Shown one piece after another: positions 1 through 8,385 of a stretch of DNA of 64,000 nt. Origin of the DNA: Flavobacterium noncentrifugens (GTDB lineage Bacteria; Bacteroidota; Bacteroidia; Flavobacteriales; Flavobacteriaceae); assembly GCF_900100375.1 (NCBI RefSeq), contig NZ_FNEZ01000005.1, forward strand, positions 1 through 64,000. The letters are read 5' to 3'. The translations under genes were made by a program, and so were the position numbers. The notes beneath the pieces are model-generated. The model saw nothing but the letters and a program-made list of their open reading frames with translations, searched no databases and had not been told where the DNA came from. Within the stretch, counting starts at the first letter, position 1; the number at the start of each line of letters is the position of its first letter.

Positions 1-144
1 ATCACCGACGGGCTGTTTATCGGCTATGCGTATGATTACGACACGACCGATTTGAACAACTATAGCAAAGGATCACACGAGGTTTTCCTTCGTTATGAGC
101 TCTTCAGCAACTTCAACAAAATCATATCACCCCGATTCTTCTAA
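1..144 (+). CDS. PorP/SprF-family T9SS membrane protein, C-terminal end (partial)
   Basis: The window opens inside a reading frame that ends with TAA at 142-144. The 47 visible residues include FIGYAYDYDTTDLNNYSKGSHE and end in RYELFSNFNKIISPRFF. This glycine/tyrosine-rich ending with a 'SxGSHEvflrY' pattern is typical of the last strands of PorP/SprF outer-membrane barrel proteins, which work with type IX secretion and gliding in Bacteroidota. The OmpA/PD40 gene follows 12 bases later, a pairing common in this phylum. The start lies outside the window, so length and exact subfamily cannot be judged; assignment rests on the C-terminal pattern and the neighbour. Confidence 0.7.
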   Translation: MTDGLFIGYAYDYDTTDLNNYSKGSHEVFLRYELFSNFNKIISPRFF

Positions 145-156
145 AACCCGGACATC

Positions 157-2100
157 ATGAAAAATAAAGTATTACTTTACATAACAATCCTGGGAGCGAT
201 GGCCTTTAACGGTTATTCCCAGAGCGGCGGCATCAAAAAGGCCGACAAGCAGTATGCCAAATACGCCTACATCGATGCGACCCAGACCTATGAGCGCGTC
301 GCGGCCAAAGGCTACAAATCGGCAGACATGTTCCAGAAACTCGGAAACGCTTATTATTTTAATGCCGAGCTCGAGAAAGCCAATAAATGGTATGGCGAAC
401 TCTTTGCCATGGGCGGGGACATTGCACCGGAATATTATTACCGTTATGCACAAACCTTAAAATCAGCAGGCGATTACGCCAAAGCCGATCAGATGATGGT
501 GCAGTTCAACCAGAAAGCCAGCGCCGATTTGCGCGGGCAGATCTTCAAGGACAAGCAAAACTACATGGATGTGATCAAAGCCAATTCTGGCCGTTACACC
601 ATCGGGGATGCCGGGATCAACTCGAAGTATTCTGATTACGGAAGCTCGTTCTTCGGAAAGAAACTCGTATTCACCTCTTCACGCGATACGGGAAGCTTTG
701 CTCAGAAAAAGCACAAATGGACCAACCAGTATTTTACGAATATGTATGCTGCCGAGATCGGGAAAGACGATTCGCTCTCAAACCCTGTGAAATTCGCCAA
801 GTCGATCAACTCGAAATTCCATGAGGCGACCCCGGTTTTCTCTAAAGACGGCAAAACGGTTTATTTCACCAGAAATAACTATAACGACGGAAAAAAAGGA
901 AAAGATGCCAACAAGATCACGCTTTTAAAGATCTACAAAGCCACTTTAAAGGACAGCACGAACTGGTCTGACGCTACTGAAGTGCCTTTCAACAGCGATT
1001 CTTACAGTACGGCGCATCCAACCCTTAGCGCAGACGGCAAAACGATGTATTTTGCATCGGACATGCCCGGCACGCACGGACAATCGGATATCTGGAAAGT
1101 AACCATTAATGACGATGGAAGCTTCGGAACTCCGGTAAACCTGGGAACAGGCATCAATACCGAAGGAAAAGAAACCTTCCCTACGATTACCGATGAGAAT
1201 GAATTGTATTTTGCCACCGACGGGCATCCCGGACTTGGCGGGCTTGACATCTTCATGTCAAAGGTCAATGCCGACGGATCTTATGGAGAACCGCAAAACA
1301 TCGGGACACCGGCAAACTCGCCACAGGATGATTTTGCTTACCTGATCGATACCAAAACACGCAAGGGCTTTTTGTCTTCAAACAGAACTGGCGGACAGGG
1401 TTATGACGATATCTACAAATTCACCGAAACCCGGAAACTGATCTGCGAGCAGGTGCTTGCAGGTGTGGTGACTGATTTGGAAACCGGCGAAATATTGGCT
1501 GGGGCCAAAGTGACACTGATGGATGACAAGTTCAACAAGATCAAAGAAGTGACCTCTGATGCGGAAGGAAAATACGATTTTGGAACTGTGGAATGTGGCA
1601 AGATCTATTATGTAAGGGGCGAGAAAGAGACCTATGAGACCAAAGAGCAGAAAGTGACGATCTCTAAAGAAACAGGTAAAACCGACCTTCCGATCCAACT
1701 CGAGAAAAAAGTGAAACCGGTAACTGTAGGCGACGATTTGGCGAAAGCCTTCGGGATCAAGATCATTTACTTTGATCTGGACAAATGGGACATCAGAAGT
1801 GATGCAGCATTGGAACTCGAGAAAATCCTTGACGTGATGAAACAGTACCCAATGATGAAAATCGACGTGCGCTCGCATACCGATTCAAGACAGACCAAGA
1901 AATACAACCAGAAACTATCTGACCGCAGGGCAGCTTCAACAATCGACTGGTTAGTAGCCAACGGTGTGGATAAAGTAAGATTGACCGGAAAAGGTTACGG
2001 GGAAACCAAACTGGTGAACAAATGTGCCGATGGCGTGCAATGTACCGAAGAGGAACACCAGGCCAACAGACGCTCTGAGTTTATCATTACAGGTTTGTAA
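157..2100 (+). CDS. OmpA-family envelope protein with TPR-like, PD40 and carboxypeptidase-regulatory-like domains
   Basis: 647 residues. A signal peptide (residues 1 to about 21, ending GYSQ) is followed by a TPR-like helical region (about 25-130), WD40-like PD40 beta-propeller repeats (about 150-420, with repeated 'xPtlSaDGKtmYFaSd' motifs), a CarboxypepD_reg/CNA-B-like fold (about 435-515), and a C-terminal OmpA domain (about 530-645). The OmpA part has the peptidoglycan-binding pattern HTDSR...N..LSDRRA...NRRSEF. It is therefore expected to sit in the periplasm or outer membrane and bind the cell wall. Proteins of this architecture next to PorP/SprF genes are thought to anchor T9SS-related complexes. 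Start ATG follows the upstream stop by 12 bases, so the two genes probably share a transcript, ended by the hairpin at 2122-2147. Confidence 0.88.
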   Translation: MKNKVLLYITILGAMAFNGYSQSGGIKKADKQYAKYAYIDATQTYERVAAKGYKSADMFQKLGNAYYFNAELEKANKWYGELFAMGGDIAPEYYYRYAQTLKSAGDYAKADQMMVQFNQKASADLRGQIFKDKQNYMDVIKANSGRYTIGDAGINSKYSDYGSSFFGKKLVFTSSRDTGSFAQKKHKWTNQYFTNMYAAEIGKDDSLSNPVKFAKSINSKFHEATPVFSKDGKTVYFTRNNYNDGKKGKDANKITLLKIYKATLKDSTNWSDATEVPFNSDSYSTAHPTLSADGKTMYFASDMPGTHGQSDIWKVTINDDGSFGTPVNLGTGINTEGKETFPTITDENELYFATDGHPGLGGLDIFMSKVNADGSYGEPQNIGTPANSPQDDFAYLIDTKTRKGFLSSNRTGGQGYDDIYKFTETRKLICEQVLAGVVTDLETGEILAGAKVTLMDDKFNKIKEVTSDAEGKYDFGTVECGKIYYVRGEKETYETKEQKVTISKETGKTDLPIQLEKKVKPVTVGDDLAKAFGIKIIYFDLDKWDIRSDAALELEKILDVMKQYPMMKIDVRSHTDSRQTKKYNQKLSDRRAASTIDWLVANGVDKVRLTGKGYGETKLVNKCADGVQCTEEEHQANRRSEFIITGL

Positions 2101-2121
2101 GCACAAACAATATTTTATTTG

Positions 2122-2149
2122 AAAAAGCATCCTTCGGGATGCTTTTTTT
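2122..2149 (+). terminator. Rho-independent terminator after the OmpA gene
   Basis: An 11-base perfect stem (aaaaagcatcc / ggatgcttttt) closes on a TTCG tetraloop and runs into T residues, 21 bases after the OmpA stop codon. Confidence 0.9.
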
Positions 2150-2220
2150 GTTTGCTGTTTTTGTTTTTCTAAATGGACTTAAACGAACCGGATCTCAAAA
2201 ACTGCCATTTCAAGCTACCG

Positions 2221-2299
2221 TCATTGCGAGAGCGGCGAAGCAGCCCACAGCCACTTTTACAGATTGCCACATGAGATTGCTTCGCTGCTCTTGCAATGA
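2221..2299. repeat. REP-like imperfect palindrome in the 2101-2525 gene-free stretch
   Basis: The arms at 2221-2242 (tcattgcgagagcggcgaag...) and 2278-2299 are inverted copies, 22 bases with two mismatches, separated by 35 bases. Sequences starting 'TCATTGCGAGnnnnnGAAGCA' are known as dispersed extragenic elements in many bacterial genomes; membership here is inferred from memory of that pattern. The rest of 2150-2525 shows no convincing gene; short frames across it are products of the palindrome. Confidence 0.65.
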
Positions 2300-2525
2300 G
2301 GCGGCTTTTTTTGGCGACTTTTGTGGTTGTTGTTCTGTGGGTGATCACAACTTCGCCATAGCGGGGAAGAATCAAGAAGCACCTTCAATGCCGCCCAACA
2401 GCGAATAAGAAAATGAAATTATCTCCTCCAAACCAAATATTTTAACCAAGATTTTTTAACTTTACCCCATACGCATTTTAACCATAAAGGCTTACTTTCG
2501 AGCCCTACAAAAATGGATACCAACC

Positions 2526-2933
2526 ATGGAACAAAAAATACATCAGGGAAGAAACGTAAAACGCTTTAGAGAAATGCTGGGCATCAAACAGGAGTCATTG
2601 GCTTTTGACCTCGGGGAAGACTGGAACCAGAAGAAAATTTCGTTGCTGGAGCAAAAAGATATTATTGAATCAGATTTGTTGCGACAAATTTCAGCGGCGT
2701 TGAGGATTCCGGTGGAAGCGTTCCAGAATTTTGATGAGGAGCAGGCGGTAAATATTATTTCGAATACTTTTGATAATGGCGCTTTCTTAAATACAGGCCA
2801 TACTCCAACATTCAATGTCAGTCCAATCGAAAAAATAGTCCAATTGCATGAAGAAAAGATCGCATTATACGAACGAATGCTGAAAGAAAAAGATGAGATG
2901 ATGACAAGGCTGGAAAAGTTAATCGACAAATAA
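2526..2933 (+). CDS. XRE-family helix-turn-helix protein
   Basis: 135 residues. Residues about 8-65 form an HTH_3-type DNA-binding domain: GRNVKRFREMLGIKQESLAFDL with the recognition region KKISLLEQK, followed by LLRQISAALRIPVEAF. The C-terminal third (about 98-135) is highly charged and helical (EKIVQLHEEKIALYERMLKEKDEM) and is likely a short coiled coil for dimerisation. Small stand-alone XRE regulators of this shape are common in Bacteroidota; the target is unknown. No toxin partner is adjacent, so a toxin-antitoxin role is not supported. It appears monocistronic and ends at a strong terminator (3007-3034). Confidence 0.85.
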   Translation: MEQKIHQGRNVKRFREMLGIKQESLAFDLGEDWNQKKISLLEQKDIIESDLLRQISAALRIPVEAFQNFDEEQAVNIISNTFDNGAFLNTGHTPTFNVSPIEKIVQLHEEKIALYERMLKEKDEMMTRLEKLIDK

Positions 2934-3006
2934 TTTTGAATAATTCTTTTCCATATTTGCCAATATCAAATGCGAAAACATTTATAAAAAAATATTCTAA
3001 TTCCAT

Positions 3007-3034
3007 AAAGAGGCTTTCGAGTCTCTTTTTTTTT
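3007..3034 (+). terminator. Rho-independent terminator after the XRE gene
   Basis: A nine-pair stem (one G-U) at 3007-3015 and 3020-3028 closes on a TTCG tetraloop and is followed by a run of T residues. Confidence 0.88.
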
Positions 3035-3123
3035 GTTACGAAAAACATAAAATCATCTATATTAGAATTAAAGAAGTACATGTAGACCCTTCTGCTTTGC
3101 ATTTATTCGCAGTTGCTTCGGGG

Positions 3124-3178
3124 TTTCTCCGGGTTTCGTTCGGAAAATGGGCGTTTTTCCGAACGAAACCCGAAGAAA
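3124..3178. repeat. Long near-perfect inverted repeat in the 2934-3254 intergenic stretch
   Basis: Arms cgggtttcgttcggaaaa (3130-3147) and its exact complement (3155-3172) are 18 bases each with a 7-base loop. Pairing extends to 3124-3178 with one mismatch. It lies between the XRE terminator and the 3' end of recX. There is no T run on either strand, so it is not a standard terminator. No gene is seen in this 321-base interval. Confidence 0.8.
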
Positions 3179-3254
3179 AGTGCAGCAATCCGCGGTTCAA
3201 TCCAAATGGACAGCGCTTCTCAAACATACTTCAATTCGATAACAATGCAACAAT

Positions 3255-3725
3255 TTACTTGTCCAACTCTTTCAGCCGTTCAAATACCAACTGGCTTTCA
3301 AAACCTTTCCGTAAAAGATAGTCGCAGAATTTTTTATTTTTCCTGAGTCCTTTTTCAGCCCGAAGGCTTTCCCAAAGACGCGTTGAAAGATTGTCGAAAG
3401 TGTCGAAATATTCTTCGGGTGTGATTTCTTTTAAGGCGGTATTTATATTGTATTGCGAAATGTGTCGGAAACGCAGTTCGTTTATGATACGGATTTTACC
3501 CCAATGTTTAATGCGGTGCTTTCCGCGTGCAAAGCTGCAAGCGAAGCGTTCTTCGTTCAGGAAATTGTGTGCAATGAGGTGCGCGATGATTTCGCCGGCT
3601 TCGTTTCCTGAAAGGCCAAAAGATTTAAGTTTTGCATTGACTTCGTTGTGGCAACGGTCCTGATAGGCGCAGTAATGCTCGAGTTTGCTTCGGATTTCAA
3701 GTGGCGTGGGCGTATCTTTTGACAT
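3255..3725 (-). CDS. recX: RecX-family regulatory protein
   Basis: 156 residues, the usual RecX size. The protein is nearly all helical with the three-helix repeats of the family: LEHYCAYQDRCHNEVNAKLKSFG, then IIAHLIAHNFLNEERFACSFARGKHRIKHWGKIRI and NELRFRHIS, and a C-terminal repeat (RKNKKFCDYLLRKGFESQLVFERLKEL). RecX modulates RecA filament growth and so recombination and the DNA damage response. recA is not in this window. The gene stands alone. A TATCTTTG promoter box ends four bases before the ATG, implying a transcript with almost no leader (see the promoter entry). Confidence 0.88.
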   Translation of the reverse strand: MSKDTPTPLEIRSKLEHYCAYQDRCHNEVNAKLKSFGLSGNEAGEIIAHLIAHNFLNEERFACSFARGKHRIKHWGKIRIINELRFRHISQYNINTALKEITPEEYFDTFDNLSTRLWESLRAEKGLRKNKKFCDYLLRKGFESQLVFERLKELDK

Positions 3726-3729
3726 GTTG

Positions 3730-3737
3730 CAAAGATA
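3730..3737 (-). promoter_or_regulatory. -7 box of recX, placed for a near-leaderless transcript
   Basis: On the minus strand TATCTTTG matches the Bacteroidota -7 consensus TAnnTTTG and is followed by CAAC and then ATG. Transcription would start at or very near the start codon. No exact TTG is found at the usual -33 distance. Confidence 0.5.
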
Positions 3738-3992
3738 GAATTTTCTTTAAATGCTGATTTTAGAATTATCGTTTGCAGCCATATTTTAAAATTGTTGATA
3801 AATTGCCTTTTGGGTTATAAATTCAGGATGCGCGACGCAAATAAGGTGTTGATAACCTGCTGTTTTACAGGTATATTTTATCGATAAACTCCATTGCGGT
3901 TGTGTTTTAAAGAGTTTTTTATCCTTTAAACGATTTTTAGATTATTCTTCAAAAATTGTGTATATGTTTGATCTATAATTAAATCGGAGCAA

Positions 3993-4370
3993 ATGAAAAA
4001 TATATTCAACCCAGTATACAGACAGGACTATTTCGCGGGGTATTCGAGCGGGCTTAACCCATACCTTCAGTTTAACGATAAGCTTTACACCGAGGCATTC
4101 CAGTCGGGATTCCAATCGGGCAGGATGGATTATGAAGCGATGAACGGGAAGATTTCTGACGGCATTCCTGAACTGATTGTAACCACAAAAGTGTTGGAAG
4201 ATTTCCTGATGGCGGGCATGCTCGGAATGGATATTGATGCAGATGATTATACGGCATTCCAGATCAGCATCATTGAAAAGTGGTATCAAAGCGGGATTGA
4301 AAAATACGATCCTAATGAAAGCATTTATCTGTTGGCGATACTCGAAAAAAATGGTATTGAAATAGGATAA
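3993..4370 (+). CDS. Hypothetical protein, function unknown
   Basis: 125 residues, not recognised. It has no signal peptide and no membrane segment, so it is probably cytosolic. The first half is rich in aromatic residues and glycine with a repeated 'FQSGxQSGR/FNxxLYTEAFQSG' flavour; the second half is acidic and helical (VLEDFLMAGMLGMDIDADDYTAFQISIIEKWYQSG). The start is well supported: a GGAG Shine-Dalgarno motif sits a few bases upstream of the ATG, and TATGTTTG at 3963-3970 could be its -7 box. A hairpin terminator follows at 4393-4421. It is monocistronic, between recX (opposite strand) and a secreted-protein gene, so context gives no functional clue. Confidence 0.7.
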   Translation: MKNIFNPVYRQDYFAGYSSGLNPYLQFNDKLYTEAFQSGFQSGRMDYEAMNGKISDGIPELIVTTKVLEDFLMAGMLGMDIDADDYTAFQISIIEKWYQSGIEKYDPNESIYLLAILEKNGIEIG

Positions 4371-4392
4371 TTCCTAGGCTTAAGTTATAAAT

Positions 4393-4421
4393 AAAAGGTT
4401 TGCTTGTTGCAGGCCTTTTTT
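4393..4421 (+). terminator. Rho-independent terminator after the hypothetical gene
   Basis: An 11-pair stem (4393-4403 / 4409-4419, two G-U pairs) with a TTGTT loop is followed by T residues, 22 bases after the stop codon. Confidence 0.8.
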
Positions 4422-4590
4422 GCTTTTATTGATTAACTGCTTTAGATTAAACAGGCTTTGAGAAATAAACCGCAATTAAATTTCTTACAAATCTAAAAAC
4501 AAACAGTTCAAAAGGGTTCAATTATCCCAAACAATTCTTAAAAGGCGCGCATGAACGGGCTGATGTTAATAATTTCGTAATCTAAAAGCA

Positions 4591-4620
4591 TTGATAATAC
4601 GTAAATTAAGGGTAATTTTG
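4591..4620 (+). promoter_or_regulatory. Promoter of the first large T9SS protein
   Basis: TTG at 4591-4593 and TAATTTTG at 4613-4620 are separated by 19 bases, an exact match to the Flavobacterium/Bacteroides pattern, 42 bases before the ATG at 4663. Confidence 0.75.
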
Positions 4621-4662
4621 TAGGTTCGCTTTTAAATACCACTAAATTCTAACTCCAATTAG

Positions 4663-7600
4663 ATGAAAATTAAATTAATAATATTGTGCTTGTTTTTTGC
4701 TGTGGCCGGGTGGTCGCAGGCTGTTAATATGACTACAACTGCAAGTTACACACAATCTTTTGATACTTTAAATGTAGCCAGACCATGGACAAATGATAGT
4801 AGTATTAAGAGTTGGTATGCAAAAAAGAGTCCTACTGCAACTTTTTCTTATTTCTTAGATAATGGCGGTAATACCGCAGCTAATTTGTATAGCTATGGAA
4901 CAACAGGTGCCAATGATCGTGCGTTAGGTGGTTTGACTGTGGATGCAACTCCTTATTGGGATTACGGCATGCAATTGCAGAATACTTCAGGCAATCCTAT
5001 TACTAATTTTTCAGTAGCATATACTGGAGAACAATGGCGTGCTGCCAATACAGTTGGGCAAAGTTTATTCTTCTATTATAAAATCTCTACAACCCCAATT
5101 ACAGATCTGACCCCAGGGGTAACCACAGGATGGACGGCTGTGTCAGCGTTAAATTTTGCAAGTCCGAAAAACACTACAGCTGGGGCGCTAGATGGAAATT
5201 TGGCTGCCAACAGAACTGTTATCGCAGCAGTTACACTTCCAACATTTACATTGCCAAACAATAGTTACATTATGATCAAATGGGAAAAAACAGATGTTTC
5301 TTCTGGTTCAAATCATGGATTGGCCATTGATGATGTAAAAGTAAATTGGACTACGGTACCTTTATGTACGGCTGTTACCGTTACTTCTGTTACTCCAACT
5401 GCAGGGCCGGTGGGAACAGAAGTTACTATAAATGCAGCTTCGGGTTTGAATGGTGCTACTGCAACATTTAATGGGATTGCAGCAACTGTAGTTTCCAATT
5501 CTGCAACTAAACTAGTAGTAACTATTCCAACTGGAGCGTCTAGCGGGAATCTTATTGTCACGAATGCTGCAGCATGTGCAGGTACACCTATTCATTACGA
5601 CGTTACTAAATCTGATGTGACAAGTTGTTCCGGTAGTGCTTTGCAGAGCGATTTGTTTATCAGCGAAGTGACAGATTCCAATTATGGAGCATTAACCTAT
5701 GTAGAATTATATAATAATACGGGATCATTAAAAACCTTATCAAGTTATATTTTAAAATTTGCTTTTAATGGAAATGCTTATAGTTCTACCTATACTTTTC
5801 CGACGGGCGCAAGTATTGCAAATGGGGCAACATATGTTATAGCATTCAGGGGATCGGATATATGTAGCGTTCCCGGAGGAGATGGTTCTTATGCGAATGA
5901 TGTTTCTTATGTAAATGCGGGTATCAATTTCGAAACTGCTAAAAATGACCATATTGCATTGTTTTCGTCTGTAGGAAGTACTGCTATAGATGTTTGGGGT
6001 GTTTTTGGGAGCGGAAGCTGGGTTAGCGGATCGCTTGGAACCAATGGCGCAAGTTTTAAAAGAAAAAATACGGTATCAGCTCCAAGTACAATTTACAGTA
6101 ATGCGGACTGGAACATTATTGATTTTGCCGGAAATGTTTGTGCCAATAATGATTATACAGATATTGGACATTACGAGGTATTCAGATCAGCACCAACGGT
6201 TAACTCTCATCCTTCAGCAACTATAGTGTGCGCTACAAAAAACATAACACTGTCTGTTACAGGAACGGAAGGTTTTTCAGGTCTGCCAGGATTGGAGTAT
6301 AAATGGTATGTTGCTGCGCCTGGTGCCTCATCGTTTGTCGCAATAACGGACAATGGCACTTACAGCGGATCGGCAACACAAAATTTAACAATTACTGGAA
6401 TTGCTGGATTATACGACTATCAATATTATTGCCAAATTCGTGAAAACCTGGCGACTTGTTACACGGCGTCAAATGCGTATGCAATTAAAGATATCCCTAC
6501 AGCGACCTGGTCAGGGTCATGGAGTCCATCTGCGCCAACAAGTACGATGAGGGCCATATTCAACACAAGTTATTCTACTGCAACAGCAAACATCGAAGCC
6601 TGCTCGTGCGAAATAAAATCTCCTGCGGTACTAACCATTACATCAGGAAAATATGTAGAAATCCAAAATGACATCACAAACGCCGGAACCATAGACATCC
6701 AAAATAACGGAAGCCTCATCCAGGTTGATGATGCCGCTACAATAAACGGGCTTACAAAAGTGACCCGCGATACCACGCCTTATGAAGCTTATGATTTTAC
6801 CTATTGGTCTTCGCCGATAACAGCAGCTGTGAATTCCACTGCTTTCAGCAATTTCCGTTACGACCATACCTACAGCTTCCTGACCGTAAATTACAGTGAC
6901 CTTTTGGGGCTTGGACATGACAATGCACCGCCAAGTCCGTGGATCAATGAATCGGCATCGGCGGTACTAACTCCCGGTAGAGGATATATCGTTAGGGGAA
7001 GCTCTGCTGCGGGCGCTTTTCCAAGAACCACAAGCGCGCATTTTGACGGTATTTTGAACAATGGAGTTGTAACGGTTCCGGTGACTTTAACGGGAGATAA
7101 TGTAGCTGACAGTGACGATTATAATCTTGTAGGGAATCCGTATGCATCGGCAATTTCAGCAGATAATTTTATTGATTTAAATACCAACACATCGGGAACT
7201 TTGTATTTCTGGACGCATGTCGATAACATTTCTACGGCTTATGCCTGGAGCGGATATGCGGGTTATTCTTCAGATGATTACGCCGTATATACAAAATTAG
7301 GCGGTACGGGAACACGCGGGCCAATTGTTGTACCGGGTGATCCAACATCAGGATCGACAGCTGTTCCGGCTGGAAGCATTGCTTCGGGACAAGGATTTTT
7401 TATTAAATATGATGGACCAACGCCAAGCAGTACGGTTACATTTAACAATTCGCTTCGAAGCAAAGGATATGACAATACCCAGTTTTACAAAGCCAATGGA
7501 AGCCATGAAGTGAAAGACAGGATCTGGCTTAATCTGCAGAATCCGGCCGGTATGTTCAGCCAGCAGTTGATTGGATACATTCCTGATGGAACGATCGGTT

Positions 7601-8184
7601 ACGACAGGGGATATGATGGCTTGTTCAATAATGGTGGGAATTACATCAATTTTTATTCGCTTTCGGAAGGCGAAAAATATAAAATCCAGGGAAGACCGTC
7701 TTTTAATCTTCAGGATGCAGTAGCACTTGGGTATTCTACAATTGCAACAGGGCCATTCGAAATTTCAATAGACAACAAAGAAGGTGTTTTTGAAGATGTT
7801 GACAATGTGTATATCGAAGACAGGCTTGTGAATGTGGTGCATGATTTAAAGCAATCGCCTTATTTATTTACAACCGAAAGCGGTACATTTAACGACCGTT
7901 TTGTCCTGAAATATAAAAACCAGTCTTTAGGGAACGAAGCAATTGGAGATGCCGAAAGTGAAGTTTCCATCGTATCCGCCAAGCAAAAAGTCACCGTTCA
8001 TGCGGTTGCAGTGCCAATAAAGCAAATTGCTGTTTTTGATATTTTAGGCAGGAAAGTTTATGATAGTGGCATCATTAGCCAATATGAATTTGCTGCAGAC
8101 CACATTATAAATAGCCAGCAGGCCTTAATTGTAAAAGTGATTTTAGAAAACGGAAGGCAGGTAACCAAGAAGATTATGTACTAA
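4663..8184 (+). CDS. Large T9SS-secreted surface protein (IPT/TIG, lamin-tail, type C sorting domain)
   Basis: 1173 residues. The signal peptide is MKIKLIILCLFFAVAGWSQ. A beta-sandwich region (about 25-230, ending in an 'AIDDVKVNW' motif) is followed by an IPT/TIG fold (about 233-312), a lamin-tail-like domain (about 325-500: ISEVTDSNYGALTYVELYNNTG), an Ig-like region (about 505-605), and a module from about 610 containing DFTYWSSP and LVGNPYASAI. The last 80 residues are a T9SS sorting domain of the type ending 'VKVILENGRQVTKKIMY'. It should cross the outer membrane by T9SS and remain at the surface or be released; an adhesin-like role is inferred. The N-terminal part is visibly more AT-rich than the C-terminal module, which is shared with the next gene. 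Confidence 0.88.
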   Translation: MKIKLIILCLFFAVAGWSQAVNMTTTASYTQSFDTLNVARPWTNDSSIKSWYAKKSPTATFSYFLDNGGNTAANLYSYGTTGANDRALGGLTVDATPYWDYGMQLQNTSGNPITNFSVAYTGEQWRAANTVGQSLFFYYKISTTPITDLTPGVTTGWTAVSALNFASPKNTTAGALDGNLAANRTVIAAVTLPTFTLPNNSYIMIKWEKTDVSSGSNHGLAIDDVKVNWTTVPLCTAVTVTSVTPTAGPVGTEVTINAASGLNGATATFNGIAATVVSNSATKLVVTIPTGASSGNLIVTNAAACAGTPIHYDVTKSDVTSCSGSALQSDLFISEVTDSNYGALTYVELYNNTGSLKTLSSYILKFAFNGNAYSSTYTFPTGASIANGATYVIAFRGSDICSVPGGDGSYANDVSYVNAGINFETAKNDHIALFSSVGSTAIDVWGVFGSGSWVSGSLGTNGASFKRKNTVSAPSTIYSNADWNIIDFAGNVCANNDYTDIGHYEVFRSAPTVNSHPSATIVCATKNITLSVTGTEGFSGLPGLEYKWYVAAPGASSFVAITDNGTYSGSATQNLTITGIAGLYDYQYYCQIRENLATCYTASNAYAIKDIPTATWSGSWSPSAPTSTMRAIFNTSYSTATANIEACSCEIKSPAVLTITSGKYVEIQNDITNAGTIDIQNNGSLIQVDDAATINGLTKVTRDTTPYEAYDFTYWSSPITAAVNSTAFSNFRYDHTYSFLTVNYSDLLGLGHDNAPPSPWINESASAVLTPGRGYIVRGSSAAGAFPRTTSAHFDGILNNGVVTVPVTLTGDNVADSDDYNLVGNPYASAISADNFIDLNTNTSGTLYFWTHVDNISTAYAWSGYAGYSSDDYAVYTKLGGTGTRGPIVVPGDPTSGSTAVPAGSIASGQGFFIKYDGPTPSSTVTFNNSLRSKGYDNTQFYKANGSHEVKDRIWLNLQNPAGMFSQQLIGYIPDGTIGYDRGYDGLFNNGGNYINFYSLSEGEKYKIQGRPSFNLQDAVALGYSTIATGPFEISIDNKEGVFEDVDNVYIEDRLVNVVHDLKQSPYLFTTESGTFNDRFVLKYKNQSLGNEAIGDAESEVSIVSAKQKVTVHAVAVPIKQIAVFDILGRKVYDSGIISQYEFAADHIINSQQALIVKVILENGRQVTKKIMY

Positions 8185-8211
8185 GCTGCCTGAAAATAAA
8201 ATAGTTAAATG

Positions 8212-8238
8212 AAAAGCCCTGGTTATTAGGGCTTTTTT
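8212..8238 (+). terminator. Rho-independent terminator
   Basis: Stem aaaagccct / agggctttt with a 7-base loop and T run, 27 bases after the stop of the 4663 gene. Confidence 0.88.
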
Positions 8239-8304
8239 AAGTTTCTATAATGATGTATTTCGTCGATTATTTTTACTGATAGTCGATTTGTTATATATGC
8301 TAAC

Positions 8305-8333
8305 TTGCTGTAAATCTTTTATTTGTATGTTTG
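8305..8333 (+). promoter_or_regulatory. Promoter of the second large T9SS protein
   Basis: TTG at 8305-8307 and TATGTTTG at 8326-8333, spacer 18 bases, 52 bases before the ATG at 8386. Confidence 0.7.
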
Positions 8334-8385
8334 CCAGTCGGTGAGATAACCACATATCCCGATCCTTACAAACCCTACTTTGTTT

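Noticed and set aside
2139..2408. An 89-residue plus-strand frame and a minus-strand counterpart over the same interval
   Set aside because: They run through the terminator and the palindromic repeat; composition and lack of any family pattern indicate chance frames.
2526..2933. The antitoxin half of a toxin-antitoxin pair
   Set aside because: No toxin-like gene is adjacent, and strong terminators isolate the gene on both sides.
3097..3346. Two overlapping plus-strand frames of 74 and 77 residues
   Set aside because: They cover the inverted repeat and the 3' end of recX on the other strand; no start signal or recognisable sequence.
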